Shown: positions 33,631 through 41,037 of the stretch, piece by piece
Numbering within the stretch: position 1 is the first letter of the stretch
Layout: every line of letters begins with the position of its first letter
From: Mycobacterium sp. UM_CSW
GTDB taxonomy: Bacteria > Actinomycetota > Actinomycetes > Mycobacteriales > Mycobacteriaceae
Assembly: GCF_000455205.1 (NCBI RefSeq)
Contig: NZ_AUWQ01000091.1
Location: 1-44,188 of the forward strand
Length of the DNA: 44,188 nt
Direction of reading: 5' to 3'
Notes under the pieces: model-generated
The model's input: the letters and a program-made list of their open reading frames with translations, nothing else
Database searches by the model: none
What the model was told of the DNA's origin: nothing
Position numbers and translations under genes: made by a program

Positions 33631-34186
33631 GCGGCAACGCATTTGGCCCCGGCAAGCACGGCTTGCCGCGTTAGTCGTCGCCGTCATGTTGCTAGGAGGG
33701 TGTTCGCTGGTGTTTCCGAAACCGCATTCCTCGGGCTCTTCCAACCCCTTTGACGATTCCGCCCACCCGCTAACGGATGATCAGACCAAGGCCCAGGTGA
33801 TCGAGCCGGCCAAGGAGATCGTCGCCGCCGCGGACCTGCAGGGCGTCGACGGCGGGTTTTCGTTCGCCTCCTGCAATGACCAAGGCGATCCGCCCTATCA
33901 GGGCAGGGTGACGATCGGGTTCCTGTTGCAGGGCGACCCGGATGCCTACTTCCAGCACATCCGCGCCGCGATGGTCGCGCACGGCTGGAGCGAGGGCGCT
34001 CCGCCGGGACAGCACTACCACGGCACCACCCTGAACAAGAACGGTGTGACTGCAAACATGAGCTTGTTGCCCTCGGACCACAGCCGCGGGCAAATCATCC
34101 TCTACGGCGAGTGCCGGGACACCACCGACCACCACCACGACCCGGGTGCCGGACTCGATATCACGAGCCAGTTGACCGCCCGCTGA
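33596..34186 (+). CDS. Lipoprotein
   Basis: 196 residues. A basic N-terminus (ERQRIWPRQAR) and hydrophobic stretch end in the lipobox MLLGGC (Cys near residue 36), so it should be lipidated and anchored outside the membrane. The mature part has a His-rich end (TTDHHHDPG) and two Cys, consistent with one disulphide. No enzyme motif is seen. ATG 33596, 33602 and 33611 are all possible starts; all overlap the hydrolase gene. The tight overlap suggests the two products act together, perhaps as enzyme and cell-surface partner or inhibitor. Confidence 0.8.
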   Translation: MIMSSMTNTITERQRIWPRQARLAALVVAVMLLGGCSLVFPKPHSSGSSNPFDDSAHPLTDDQTKAQVIEPAKEIVAAADLQGVDGGFSFASCNDQGDPPYQGRVTIGFLLQGDPDAYFQHIRAAMVAHGWSEGAPPGQHYHGTTLNKNGVTANMSLLPSDHSRGQIILYGECRDTTDHHHDPGAGLDITSQLTAR

Positions 34187-34209
34187 GCTCCGCTCCCCGG
34201 GTCATCGGG

Positions 34210-34443
34210 CTAGCTGGACTTCTTGCCGCCCGTGCGCCCTGCGGCCTTCTTCTGGGACTGGTTACCACCGCTGCCGCTACCGCTGCTACGGCTGCTTTGG
34301 CTGCTGCCTGAACTCTTGCCGCCCCTGCTGGAGGCGCCGGGCGAATTCGAGATCGCCGCCGCCCTGGACTTGCTCATCCCTTTTTTGCGCAGACCCTCGT
34401 ACTGCTTGTCGTTCTTGACGCTCGACCCATGATCTTTCGTCAC
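34210..34443 (-). CDS. DUF7218-type small basic protein
   Basis: 77 residues from GTG 34443, chosen for the AAAGGAG ribosome binding site upstream. The N-terminal half (SVKNDKQYEGLRKKGMSKSRAAAISNS) matches a short helical motif of DUF7218 proteins. The C-terminal half is Ser/Gly/Lys-rich and disordered, ending AGRTGGKKSS. High charge suggests nucleic acid binding; the function is unknown. It converges with the lipoprotein gene (23-base gap) and diverges from the M42 peptidase gene. Confidence 0.75.
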   Translation of the reverse strand: MTKDHGSSVKNDKQYEGLRKKGMSKSRAAAISNSPGASSRGGKSSGSSQSSRSSGSGSGGNQSQKKAAGRTGGKKSS

Positions 34444-34585
34444 TTTGGTCTCCTTTGCACCGTGCAGCTCGCATACCCACTTTTCGACCCCTGATCCGCG
34501 CGGGGCCGCGATCGGCCACCGCGTTGCCGACGCGCGATTTGGGTACTGGTCCAGTTGTCGACCCAGCAACGAGCGAGAGGACCCG

Positions 34586-35707
34586 ATGGCGCCCCGCGAT
34601 CCCGATGCGACCGAAGCGCTGCTGAAAGAACTTCTGTGGACCTATGGGCCGTGCGGCCAGGAGGACGAGGTCCGAGCCGTCTGCGCCCGCGAGCTGGAAC
34701 CCGTCGTCGACGACATGTGGACCGACGACGCCGGCAACCTGGTCGGCTACATCGCCGCGGGAGGTCCCCCCGACGACGCCGCCCACCGGTCGGCCGCAAT
34801 CGCCGGGCCCAGCACCGCGACGCGCGTCATGGCGCACATGGACGAGCTGTCCATGCTGGTCAAGCGGATCGAGCCGGACGGCTCGCTGCACGTGACGCAA
34901 CTGGGCACCATGTATCCCGGGAACTTCGGACTCGGCCCGGTCGCCGTCCTGGGCGAGCACGAGACGCTCACCGCGGTGCTCACGCTCGGCTCCGAACACA
35001 CCACCAAGGAGAGCCCGCGGATCTGGCAGACCAAACCCGATGCGGGTGATCAGGCGCTGGACTGGGAGCACGTCTACGTCTTCACCGGCCGCACCGAAAA
35101 GGAGCTGGCCGACGCGGGCGTGCGGCCCGGCACGCGGGTGTGCGTCGAGCGGAGCAAGCGGACGCTCGTCGAGATCGCGGACTACGTCGGCTGCTACTTC
35201 CTCGACGACCGAGCCGCGGTGACCGCGCTGCTGCGCGCGGCGCAATTGCTGCGCGAGCGCGGACAACGGCCCGCCGACGACGTCTACCTGGTATTCACGA
35301 CCAACGAGGAGATCGGCGGGGTGGGCGGCTCCTACGCCAGCGCCTCACTGCCGGGCACGCTCAACCTCGCCCTCGAGGTCGGACCCACCGAGCGGGAGTA
35401 CGGCACCACCGTCACCGGCGGTCCGATCGTCGGCTACAGCGATGCCCTCTGCGTCTACGACAAGGACGTCGCCGACCGGCTGATGGCCATCGCCTCCGAC
35501 CGGGGGCTGGAGCCGCAGGCCGCGGTGCTGGGCGCGTTCGAGTCCGACGCGTCCCATTCCAAGGCCAACGGGCTGTCGCCGCGGGCGGCCCTGCTGTGCC
35601 TGCCGACGCTGAGCACGCACGGGTATGAGGTCACGTCTCGGGGCGCCATCGACGCCATGGCCGACATCGTCGCCGACTTCGTGCTGCAGCCTGACGGCCA
35701 CGCCTGA
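34586..35707 (+). CDS. M42-family metallopeptidase-like protein
   Basis: 373 residues from ATG 34586 (GAGAGGA ribosome binding site); an earlier in-frame start adds 47 unrelated residues. Visible M42/M20 features: first metal His in RVMAHMDELSM (near 89), bridging Asp in FLDDRAA (near 208), catalytic Glu-Glu in TTNEEIGGVGG (near 241), and the last His in STHGYEV (near 347). The usual Asp ligand of the second metal (ALDV) is Glu here (ALEVGPTE). Such enzymes are dinuclear zinc or cobalt aminopeptidases or deblocking peptidases and often form dodecamers. Cytosolic; its substrate is unknown. Confidence 0.85.
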   Translation: MAPRDPDATEALLKELLWTYGPCGQEDEVRAVCARELEPVVDDMWTDDAGNLVGYIAAGGPPDDAAHRSAAIAGPSTATRVMAHMDELSMLVKRIEPDGSLHVTQLGTMYPGNFGLGPVAVLGEHETLTAVLTLGSEHTTKESPRIWQTKPDAGDQALDWEHVYVFTGRTEKELADAGVRPGTRVCVERSKRTLVEIADYVGCYFLDDRAAVTALLRAAQLLRERGQRPADDVYLVFTTNEEIGGVGGSYASASLPGTLNLALEVGPTEREYGTTVTGGPIVGYSDALCVYDKDVADRLMAIASDRGLEPQAAVLGAFESDASHSKANGLSPRAALLCLPTLSTHGYEVTSRGAIDAMADIVADFVLQPDGHA

Positions 35708-35740
35708 CCTCCTGGGCCCTGCCCGAAAGTCAGAGACCAA

Positions 35741-35810
35741 AAGTTGAGTAAATCTTTTGCGGTGTAATCCAATGGTATGTAAACTCGCCAATCAAGTGCA
35801 TCGCCGGTAT
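35741..35810 (+). promoter_or_regulatory. Three-copy 70-base control element, copy A (before GT2 operon)
   Basis: Aligns without gaps to 40894-40963 and 41792-41861. Shared blocks are AAGTTGA at the left, GTATG at 35775-35779, then 15 bases, then AGTGCATCGCCGGTAT at 35795-35810. TAAACT directly after GTATG fits a -10 box, so the conserved right part may lie in the transcript leader. Downstream likeness (CGCACCAGG, GTGACGCGC) continues to about 35842. A CAAAAG/CTTTTG inverted repeat lies at 35738-35759. Confidence 0.7.
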
Positions 35811-35872
35811 ACGCCGACGGCCCGCACCAGGGGGTGACGCGCAGCACTTCATTAGAGATTGGCGGCCCGAAG

Positions 35873-36703
35873 ATGACCAGCGTTTCATCACTAGACTCAG
35901 TCCAGACTTCCCTCTCTCGACGTCCTCGCTCTCGCCCGAAATCGAGCCCTTCGGCCCCGACGGTCAGCCTGGTCATTCCGGTGCGGAATGAGGCGCGCAA
36001 CATCGGCTGGGTGCTCGAGCAGCTCGCTGACGAGGCCACCGAGATCATCATCGTCGACGGCGATTCGACCGACGTCACGCTCATCACCGCGCGCCGATCC
36101 CGGCCCGACATCCGCGTCGTGCCGCAGCAGGGGCCCGGCAAAGGCAGCGCGTTGCGCACGGGGTTCCTGGCCGCAACCGGTGACATCATCGTGATGATGG
36201 ACGCTGACGGCAGCATGTCGCCCAGCGAGATCCCGCACTACGTGCATTTCATTGCGAACGGCTACGACTTCGTCAAGGGGTCGCGGTTCATCAGCGGCGG
36301 ATCGTCGTTGGACATCACGTGGTTCCGCCGGTTCGGCAACTGGTTTTTGCTCTCCGTGTTCAACTCGCTGTACCACGGCAACTTGACCGACCTCTGCTAT
36401 GGGTTCGTGGCTTTCGACCGCCGCTATCTTGATCACCTCCACCTCTCGGCGACCGGCTTCGAAATCGAGGCCGAGATGACGGTGCGGGCCATGCAGGCGG
36501 GGTTGCGAATTGCGGAGGTTCCCAGCGTGGAACTGCCGCGTCGCAGCGGAGCATCGAACCTGCATGCCATCCGCGATGGCATCCGCGTGCTGCGGACGGT
36601 GCTGCGTCACCACCGCTCGGGTGTTTCTGGGCACCTGTACCAGGCGGCACGACAGGCTGCAGGGCGACCGGCTGTCGGTATGTCAGCCGAAGTGACGGCG
36701 TGA
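35873..36703 (+). CDS. GT2-family glycosyltransferase
   Basis: 276 residues from ATG 35873. GTG 35834 is also in frame, but it falls inside the conserved leader shared with two other genes, so ATG 35873 is preferred. GT-A fold: VSLVIPVRNEARNIGWVLEQL near 31-51, IIIVDGDSTD near 58-67 and the metal-binding IVMMDADGS near 104-112. It is of the dolichyl/polyprenyl-phosphate mannosyl- or glucosyltransferase type. It likely moves a sugar from a nucleotide donor to a lipid carrier or surface lipid. No clear C-terminal membrane helix is visible. The stop overlaps the next gene by 4 bases (GTGA). Confidence 0.88.
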   Translation: MTSVSSLDSVQTSLSRRPRSRPKSSPSAPTVSLVIPVRNEARNIGWVLEQLADEATEIIIVDGDSTDVTLITARRSRPDIRVVPQQGPGKGSALRTGFLAATGDIIVMMDADGSMSPSEIPHYVHFIANGYDFVKGSRFISGGSSLDITWFRRFGNWFLLSVFNSLYHGNLTDLCYGFVAFDRRYLDHLHLSATGFEIEAEMTVRAMQAGLRIAEVPSVELPRRSGASNLHAIRDGIRVLRTVLRHHRSGVSGHLYQAARQAAGRPAVGMSAEVTA

Positions 36704-37839
36704 CTGGCAATGCCCGCCCGCCCGACCGGCTGATTGATGTCAACGACCTGCCGATCGGTTTCATTGACGTCGCGCTGAGCATGCCGCCGGCCGAGCTGGT
36801 CGGCGAAACGGTTGTGGTCCTGCTGCGTCCCGAGAAGGGACCCCCGACGGCGGTATTGAAGGTGGCGCGTGGCCAGCTCAGAGCCGCGAAATTGCGCATG
36901 CAGCGGCGCGTGCTCGCCGAACTCGCTGTCCACCAAGGACTTAACGACGAATGGCGCAAACTGCTACCGCGGATCCTGGCATTCGACGAGCGCGCAAATG
37001 CGGCCGTGTCCGTCGAGTCGTATCGCCGTGGAACGGACCTGGCCGAGGTTCTGGCGCGCCGCCCGAACCGTGTCGAGGAGCTGACCGCGGCGGCTCTCAG
37101 AGCCATCGCGCCCCTGCACCGCGGAACCGCGACGCCCGCCGTCGTCGACAACTTCTGCTTATTGCGGCGATGGGTCGTCGAACCCCTGGCGACCCTGACG
37201 GACGCGTGCCGGCGGCTGGATCCGCATCGGGTTCCCGACATGAACCGGCTTGGCACCGTGCTACGTCAAGCCCTTGTCGGCTGGCGCATGCCGGTGAGTT
37301 GGACCCATGGCGACTACACGCCCACCAACGTTCGGGTCGCCGGCATTCGCGGCCCGGTTACCGGCATCGTGGATTGGGGCGGGGCGCGGCCGGGCCAGCC
37401 TGCCTTCGTCGACGAGTACCTGATGATCCTGACGGCGAGTTCTCTGGTGGAGCGAACCGATCTGGGCACGGTCGTCGCTGACCGGCTGAGAGCGGGCGGT
37501 CTCTCGGTTCGCGAGCGTTCGGCGCTGCGTGCCGCGCACGACGAAGCAGAAGCGGACATCGAGCACACTGAGCCCATCGACGAGCGCATTGCCATCGTGC
37601 TGACCTGGCTGCGCCATGCTGCCGGCTCGTGGCGCAAGCGTGAAACCCCGCCAGACCACCACACCTGGTGGGCCACCGACGTGGCTCCGGTTCTCGACGC
37701 CGTCGCCGCGTGGCTCGAATTCGATGTTCCGAGCGTGGGTTCCCGCGCGGGCCGAGGCGCGGCAAGCGTCGTACCGATGACAAAGCCGACGCGCGTCGGG
37801 GACGCCCCGCAGGCCCGGAGGAACCGGACCGATGGCTGA
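36700..37839 (+). CDS. Aminoglycoside phosphotransferase (APH)-fold protein
   Basis: 379 residues from GTG 36700. The C-terminal lobe has the catalytic loop SWTHGDYTPTNVRV (HGDxxxxN, near residues 204-217) and the metal Asp in GIVDWGGARPG (near 225-235). The N-terminal lobe has VAVLKVARGQLR, a likely nucleotide-site Lys. APH-fold kinases also phosphorylate sugars, choline and lipids, so with GT2 and esterase neighbours a small-molecule or glycolipid kinase is as likely as drug modification. It overlaps the GT2 gene by 4 bases and leaves 2 bases before the esterase gene. Confidence 0.82.
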   Translation: MTGNARPPDRLIDVNDLPIGFIDVALSMPPAELVGETVVVLLRPEKGPPTAVLKVARGQLRAAKLRMQRRVLAELAVHQGLNDEWRKLLPRILAFDERANAAVSVESYRRGTDLAEVLARRPNRVEELTAAALRAIAPLHRGTATPAVVDNFCLLRRWVVEPLATLTDACRRLDPHRVPDMNRLGTVLRQALVGWRMPVSWTHGDYTPTNVRVAGIRGPVTGIVDWGGARPGQPAFVDEYLMILTASSLVERTDLGTVVADRLRAGGLSVRERSALRAAHDEAEADIEHTEPIDERIAIVLTWLRHAAGSWRKRETPPDHHTWWATDVAPVLDAVAAWLEFDVPSVGSRAGRGAASVVPMTKPTRVGDAPQARRNRTDG

Positions 37840-37841
37840 CC

Positions 37842-38924
37842 ATGCAAAACGGAGAACGAACGCCTAGAGATCGTGCACCCACTCGCCGGGGCACCGCGAT
37901 CATGTTCGACGCTCGGTGTTCAGCTGCCGCTCGGGAGGTCGTGGAGGATGAGCCGAGTGTCGCCGGCCGGCTTGTGTGGCTCTGCGCCCGGCTTACCATC
38001 CGGCCGGTTCTGACTGTTGGAAGCCACCTGGCGAACGCGCCGTGGCCGTGGGGTCTCGTCGATTTCGCCGCCCGGGCTGTGGCACCCGTGCCGGGCAGCG
38101 TTCGCCAGACGATTCGGTTGCCGCATTGCACCGCCCGATTGGTCCGCGCTGCCGGCGTGCTGCCTGCCGACGGCAGCCGGCGCGTCGTGTTGTACATGCA
38201 CGGCGGCGGCTTCTTGACCTGCGGCGCCAACACGCATGACCGGCTCGTCACCGCGTTGTCGAAGTACGCCGACGCCCCGGTCCTGGTGATGAACTACCGG
38301 ATGATGCCCAAGCACTCGATCGGTGAGGCGTTCGATGATTGCGACGACGGGTACCGGTGGCTGCGCACGCGAGGTTACGGCCCCGACCAGATCGTCTTGG
38401 CCGGCGACTCCGTGGGCGGCTACCTGTCACTGGCGCTGGCCGAACGGCTGCACGCCGAGGGTGAGGACGTCGCGGCCATCGTCTGCATGTCGCCTTTGCT
38501 GCGGATCGCGACGCGTGATGGACCGGTGCACCCCAACGACAGTCGCGATGCGATGTTCTCCGCCAAAGCGTTTGACGCATTCCGCCACCTGATCGCCAAA
38601 GCGGATCAGCGCCGTGTCGGGGACGGGCGCTGGAAGGAGATCTTCGAGCCGCTCGACCACATCGAGGCCGGTCTGCCCCGAACGTTGATTCATGTATCCG
38701 GCTGCGAGGTCCTGCTCGACGACGCTCGCGTGGCCGCGCAGCGGCTCGCCGAGGCCGGAGTGCCGGTGCAGCTGCGGGTGTGGCCCGGCCAGATGCATGT
38801 CTTCCAGATCGCAGCGTCGATGGTCCCGGAGGCCGATCGTTCTTTGCGCCAGATTGGGAACTACATCCGCGAGGCGACCGACACGCGGCGCCCAGAGAGG
38901 CCGCGATCGACAGTGGTGGGCTAG
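37842..38924 (+). CDS. HSL-type (family IV) esterase/lipase
   Basis: 360 residues from ATG 37842; GGAGG lies 18 bases upstream, and ATG 37902 is an alternative. Alpha/beta hydrolase with oxyanion motif YMHGGGFLTCG (near 108-118), nucleophile motif LAGDSVGGYLS (GxSxG, near 187-197), Asp in VSGCEVLLDD (near 290) and His in WPGQMHVFQ (near 318). It resembles mycobacterial Lip proteins that cut short to medium acyl esters. No signal peptide is seen. It is third in the GT2 operon. Its TAG stop shares CTAG with the stop of the convergent TetR gene. Confidence 0.87.
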   Translation: MQNGERTPRDRAPTRRGTAIMFDARCSAAAREVVEDEPSVAGRLVWLCARLTIRPVLTVGSHLANAPWPWGLVDFAARAVAPVPGSVRQTIRLPHCTARLVRAAGVLPADGSRRVVLYMHGGGFLTCGANTHDRLVTALSKYADAPVLVMNYRMMPKHSIGEAFDDCDDGYRWLRTRGYGPDQIVLAGDSVGGYLSLALAERLHAEGEDVAAIVCMSPLLRIATRDGPVHPNDSRDAMFSAKAFDAFRHLIAKADQRRVGDGRWKEIFEPLDHIEAGLPRTLIHVSGCEVLLDDARVAAQRLAEAGVPVQLRVWPGQMHVFQIAASMVPEADRSLRQIGNYIREATDTRRPERPRSTVVG

Positions 38925-39631
38925 TCGCCGGCGTGCGCCGCGGCGGTCACGGGGACCTCAAATGAGAGCGGTTCTGCGCAAACCTTTCTCACCGCGAGTG
39001 CGTGGCGTCGCTCCATGAACTTCTTGAAGTAGTCGATTCGATCGGGGTTGGTGAAGCTGGGCAGTGCCAGTATCCACGCCTTCTTGAAGTTATCGAGGTA
39101 GTCCTCGGGTTGGTCCGGATTGCTGATTCGGCGGACACCCACCCACAGGGCAATCAACATTTTGGCGACGTCCGCGGGATCCTGCTGGTGGATGACGTCG
39201 CCTTCCCTGGCTGCTTTCTCGATGAGGGTGATGACGAAGTCTTTCCTGGACTTCCACAGTGCGCGAGGCTCTGGCGTCGTGTTTTCCAGTGCGTCGAGCA
39301 GCCGCATGCCGGCTCGGGAGAGGTCGTACTGGGTGTCCTGAACGGCACGGAGGAAGACGAATTCGATGAGGGTCTCCAGGCCCGACATGTTGCGCTCAAG
39401 CAACTCGGCGACCGCCGAACGGGTCAGCTGGGTGAGTTCGTCGATGATCGTCAGCGCCAGCGCCTGCTTCGAGGAGAAGTGAAAATACATCGCCCCTTTG
39501 GTCAGCTCGGCCTCCGCGAGGATGTCATCGAGGCTGACGAGGTTGTACGGAAGCTGGGCGAACTGGCGTGCGGCGGCGGCGATGAGGCGATCGCGGGTGT
39601 TGTCGGGTCGCCGTTCGCTGTCATCAGTCAT
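38921..39631 (-). CDS. TetR-family regulator 1 (tandem pair)
   Basis: 236 residues from ATG 39631, with a GGCGGGG ribosome binding site. The N-terminal DNA-binding domain carries SLDDILAEAELTKGAMYFHFSSKQALA (near residues 28-54), a helix-turn-helix much like that of gamma-butyrolactone receptors of Streptomyces. The C-terminal ligand domain is intact. It is closely similar to the product of 40023-40664 over its whole length, including the start region. The last 25 residues (RKVCAEPLSFEVPVTAAAHAGD) have no match in the other copy. It faces the esterase gene tail to tail and may regulate the GT2 operon. Confidence 0.9.
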   Translation of the reverse strand: MTDDSERRPDNTRDRLIAAAARQFAQLPYNLVSLDDILAEAELTKGAMYFHFSSKQALALTIIDELTQLTRSAVAELLERNMSGLETLIEFVFLRAVQDTQYDLSRAGMRLLDALENTTPEPRALWKSRKDFVITLIEKAAREGDVIHQQDPADVAKMLIALWVGVRRISNPDQPEDYLDNFKKAWILALPSFTNPDRIDYFKKFMERRHALAVRKVCAEPLSFEVPVTAAAHAGD

Positions 39632-40022
39632 CGCCCCGCCTGTTCTCTTTGCGCCCGCCGCGCAGCGGGGACACCTTCTCGGCCCGAGAAAATAACACCG
39701 CCGCGTCGATGCCTTCGATGATAGGCCCCGCCGACACGCAGTGTCTGCAGGCCTGCCCGGCGTGGTGACCCTCAATTCATCCCGCGGCCGCCCCTGACCT
39801 TACACCCTGCGTTTACCGCGGCTTCTCCCGAAGTTACGCCCACGACGGGCCGCGGATGGTTGCTGGGAGATCCCCAGACCCCGGACGCCAGAGACGTGAG
39901 TCGGCCCCGGTCGACACTCGGAACCCAAGTCGTCGTCCGCTGCTCGATGCGAACACGGGTGGGGTGTGGAGGAGACGCTCTGCCGACAGGTCGTCGTGAG
40001 AGCGTCTGCGGCAGAACATCTT
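39632..40022. other. Gap between TetR genes
   Basis: 391 bases without a supported gene. It holds the upstream region of TetR-1 and the hairpin at 39973-40007 behind TetR-2. Short open frames here lack ribosome binding sites and protein-like composition. Confidence 0.6.
39973..40007 (-). terminator. Hairpin AGACGCTCT-N17-AGAGCGTCT behind TetR-2
   Basis: Perfect 9-base arms lie 16 bases past the TetR-2 stop on the minus strand. No T-tract follows. It is a reasonable mycobacterial terminator or 3'-end stabiliser that would separate the two TetR transcripts. Confidence 0.45.
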
Positions 40023-40664
40023 TCACGCAAGCGCTTGGCGGCGTTCGATGAACTTGGTGAAGTAGTCGATTCGATCGGGATTGGCGAAGCTGGGCAGTGC
40101 CAGCGTCCATATTCTTTGCAGGGTGTCGAGGTAATCCGCTGGTTTGTCGAGATTGCTGGTTCGGCGGATGCCCACCCACAGTGCCACCAACATTTTGGCG
40201 ATGTCTTCGGGATCGTGCTCGGCGATGACGTCGCCCTCGGCGGCTGCCTTTTGGATCAGGCTGGTGACGAACTCGATCCATGACTGCCACACCGTCGGGG
40301 GCAGGGAGGTCGGGTTGTCCAGCGTGTCGAGCAGTCGGACGCCGGCGCGCGCCACGTCGTCCTGGGTGTCTTGAGCGGCACGGGCGAAGACGAACTCGAT
40401 CAGGGTTTCCAGGCCCGACATGTTGCGGTCAAGCAACTCGGCGATCGACGAACGGCTCAGCTCGGTGAGATCGTCGATGATCGTCAGCGCCAGCGCCTGC
40501 TTCGAGGGGAAGTGAAAATACATTGCCCCTTTGGTCAGTTCGGCTTCCGCCAGGATGTCGTCGAGGCTCACGACGCTGTACGGGCGGTGGGCGAACTGGC
40601 GTGAGGCGGCGGCAATGATCCGCTGACGCGTCACGTCGGCTCGCCGTTCGCCGTCCTCATTCAT
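40023..40664 (-). CDS. TetR-family regulator 2 (tandem pair)
   Basis: 213 residues from ATG 40664. The helix-turn-helix SLDDILAEAELTKGAMYFHFPSKQALA is nearly identical to that of TetR-1, and long blocks such as ERNMSGLETLIEFVF-like and LPSFxNPDRIDYF are shared. The likeness continues upstream of both starts (GGCGGGGC), so the whole unit was duplicated. The C-terminal ligand domain is more diverged, suggesting the two may sense different ligands while binding related operators. It is divergent from the PAS gene, whose upstream region holds element copy B and an inverted repeat at 40867-40901. Confidence 0.9.
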   Translation of the reverse strand: MNEDGERRADVTRQRIIAAASRQFAHRPYSVVSLDDILAEAELTKGAMYFHFPSKQALALTIIDDLTELSRSSIAELLDRNMSGLETLIEFVFARAAQDTQDDVARAGVRLLDTLDNPTSLPPTVWQSWIEFVTSLIQKAAAEGDVIAEHDPEDIAKMLVALWVGIRRTSNLDKPADYLDTLQRIWTLALPSFANPDRIDYFTKFIERRQALA

Positions 40665-40866
40665 TGCCCCGCCTTGTCTTGTCGCGGTTGCCGCGCGAAA
40701 AACCGTCGCGGCGCGGCCAGGCAGTTCCGCGACCGAGTCAGTCCCTTCGGGGAGGGGGGCGATGGCACGCCGGGCGTGTGCACCCCCCTGGAGCGGCGTT
40801 GTGTTCGTCGAAAGTCTTCCGTTGGTCTGGCCTGGTCTGATCTGGAGCTGACGTCCTGACTTTAAT

Positions 40867-40901
40867 TCACACTTTACTTCGCGGGAAGACTCAAAGTGTG
40901 A
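40867..40901. promoter_or_regulatory. Inverted repeat TCACACTTT-N17-AAAGTGTGA
   Basis: Perfect 9-base arms in an AT-richer patch of the TetR-2/PAS intergenic region. The right arm overlaps the left end of element copy B. It is a candidate operator for one of the two TetR proteins; the 17-base spacer would place the arms about 2.5 helical turns apart. Confidence 0.45.
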
Positions 40902-40963
40902 TAATTTGGCCGCTACCATGCCAAAGAGTATGAAACTTGGCTGGTCAGGTGCATCGGCGGTAT
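40894..40963 (+). promoter_or_regulatory. Three-copy 70-base control element, copy B (before PAS gene)
   Basis: Ungapped match to copies A and C. GTATG is at 40928-40932 and GGTGCATCGGCGGTAT at 40948-40963, again with 15 bases between GTATG and the second block. The leader after it (GGTGACACG, CTTCCGTGAGGAGG) matches that of the PE gene, and the element ends 75 bases before the ATG (72 in copy C). Confidence 0.7.
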
Positions 40964-41037
40964 CTGTACACGATTGCGCCTCAGGCGTCGCGGTGACACG
41001 CCCGCCACAGGTCGGCTTTCTTCCGTGAGGAGGACAT

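Larger units (their letters stand above)
40665..41037. other. Divergent control region between TetR-2 and PAS gene
   Basis: 373 bases without a gene. It holds a G6/C6-flanked hairpin at 40754-40788 with a CACGCC/GGCGTG inner pair, an inverted repeat TCACACTTT-N17-AAAGTGTGA at 40867-40901, element copy B at 40894-40963, and the PAS leader with GAGGAGG. Confidence 0.6.

Noticed and set aside
35834-35872. GTG 35834 as the start of the glycosyltransferase
   Set aside because: The GTG lies in GGTGACGCG, which matches untranslated leader sequence before the PAS gene (GGTGACACG). Starting at ATG 35873 gives a leader length (63 bases after the element) like the other two copies (72 and 75).
36700-37839. 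Aminoglycoside resistance gene
   Set aside because: The APH fold is clear, but operon partners are a glycosyltransferase and an esterase, and nothing ties it to known resistance enzymes; a metabolic kinase is at least as likely.
31217-41037. Prophage or complete integrative element in the accessory region
   Set aside because: No integrase, transposase, excisionase or phage structural gene is present. Only the tRNA-end duplication remains as a sign of integration.
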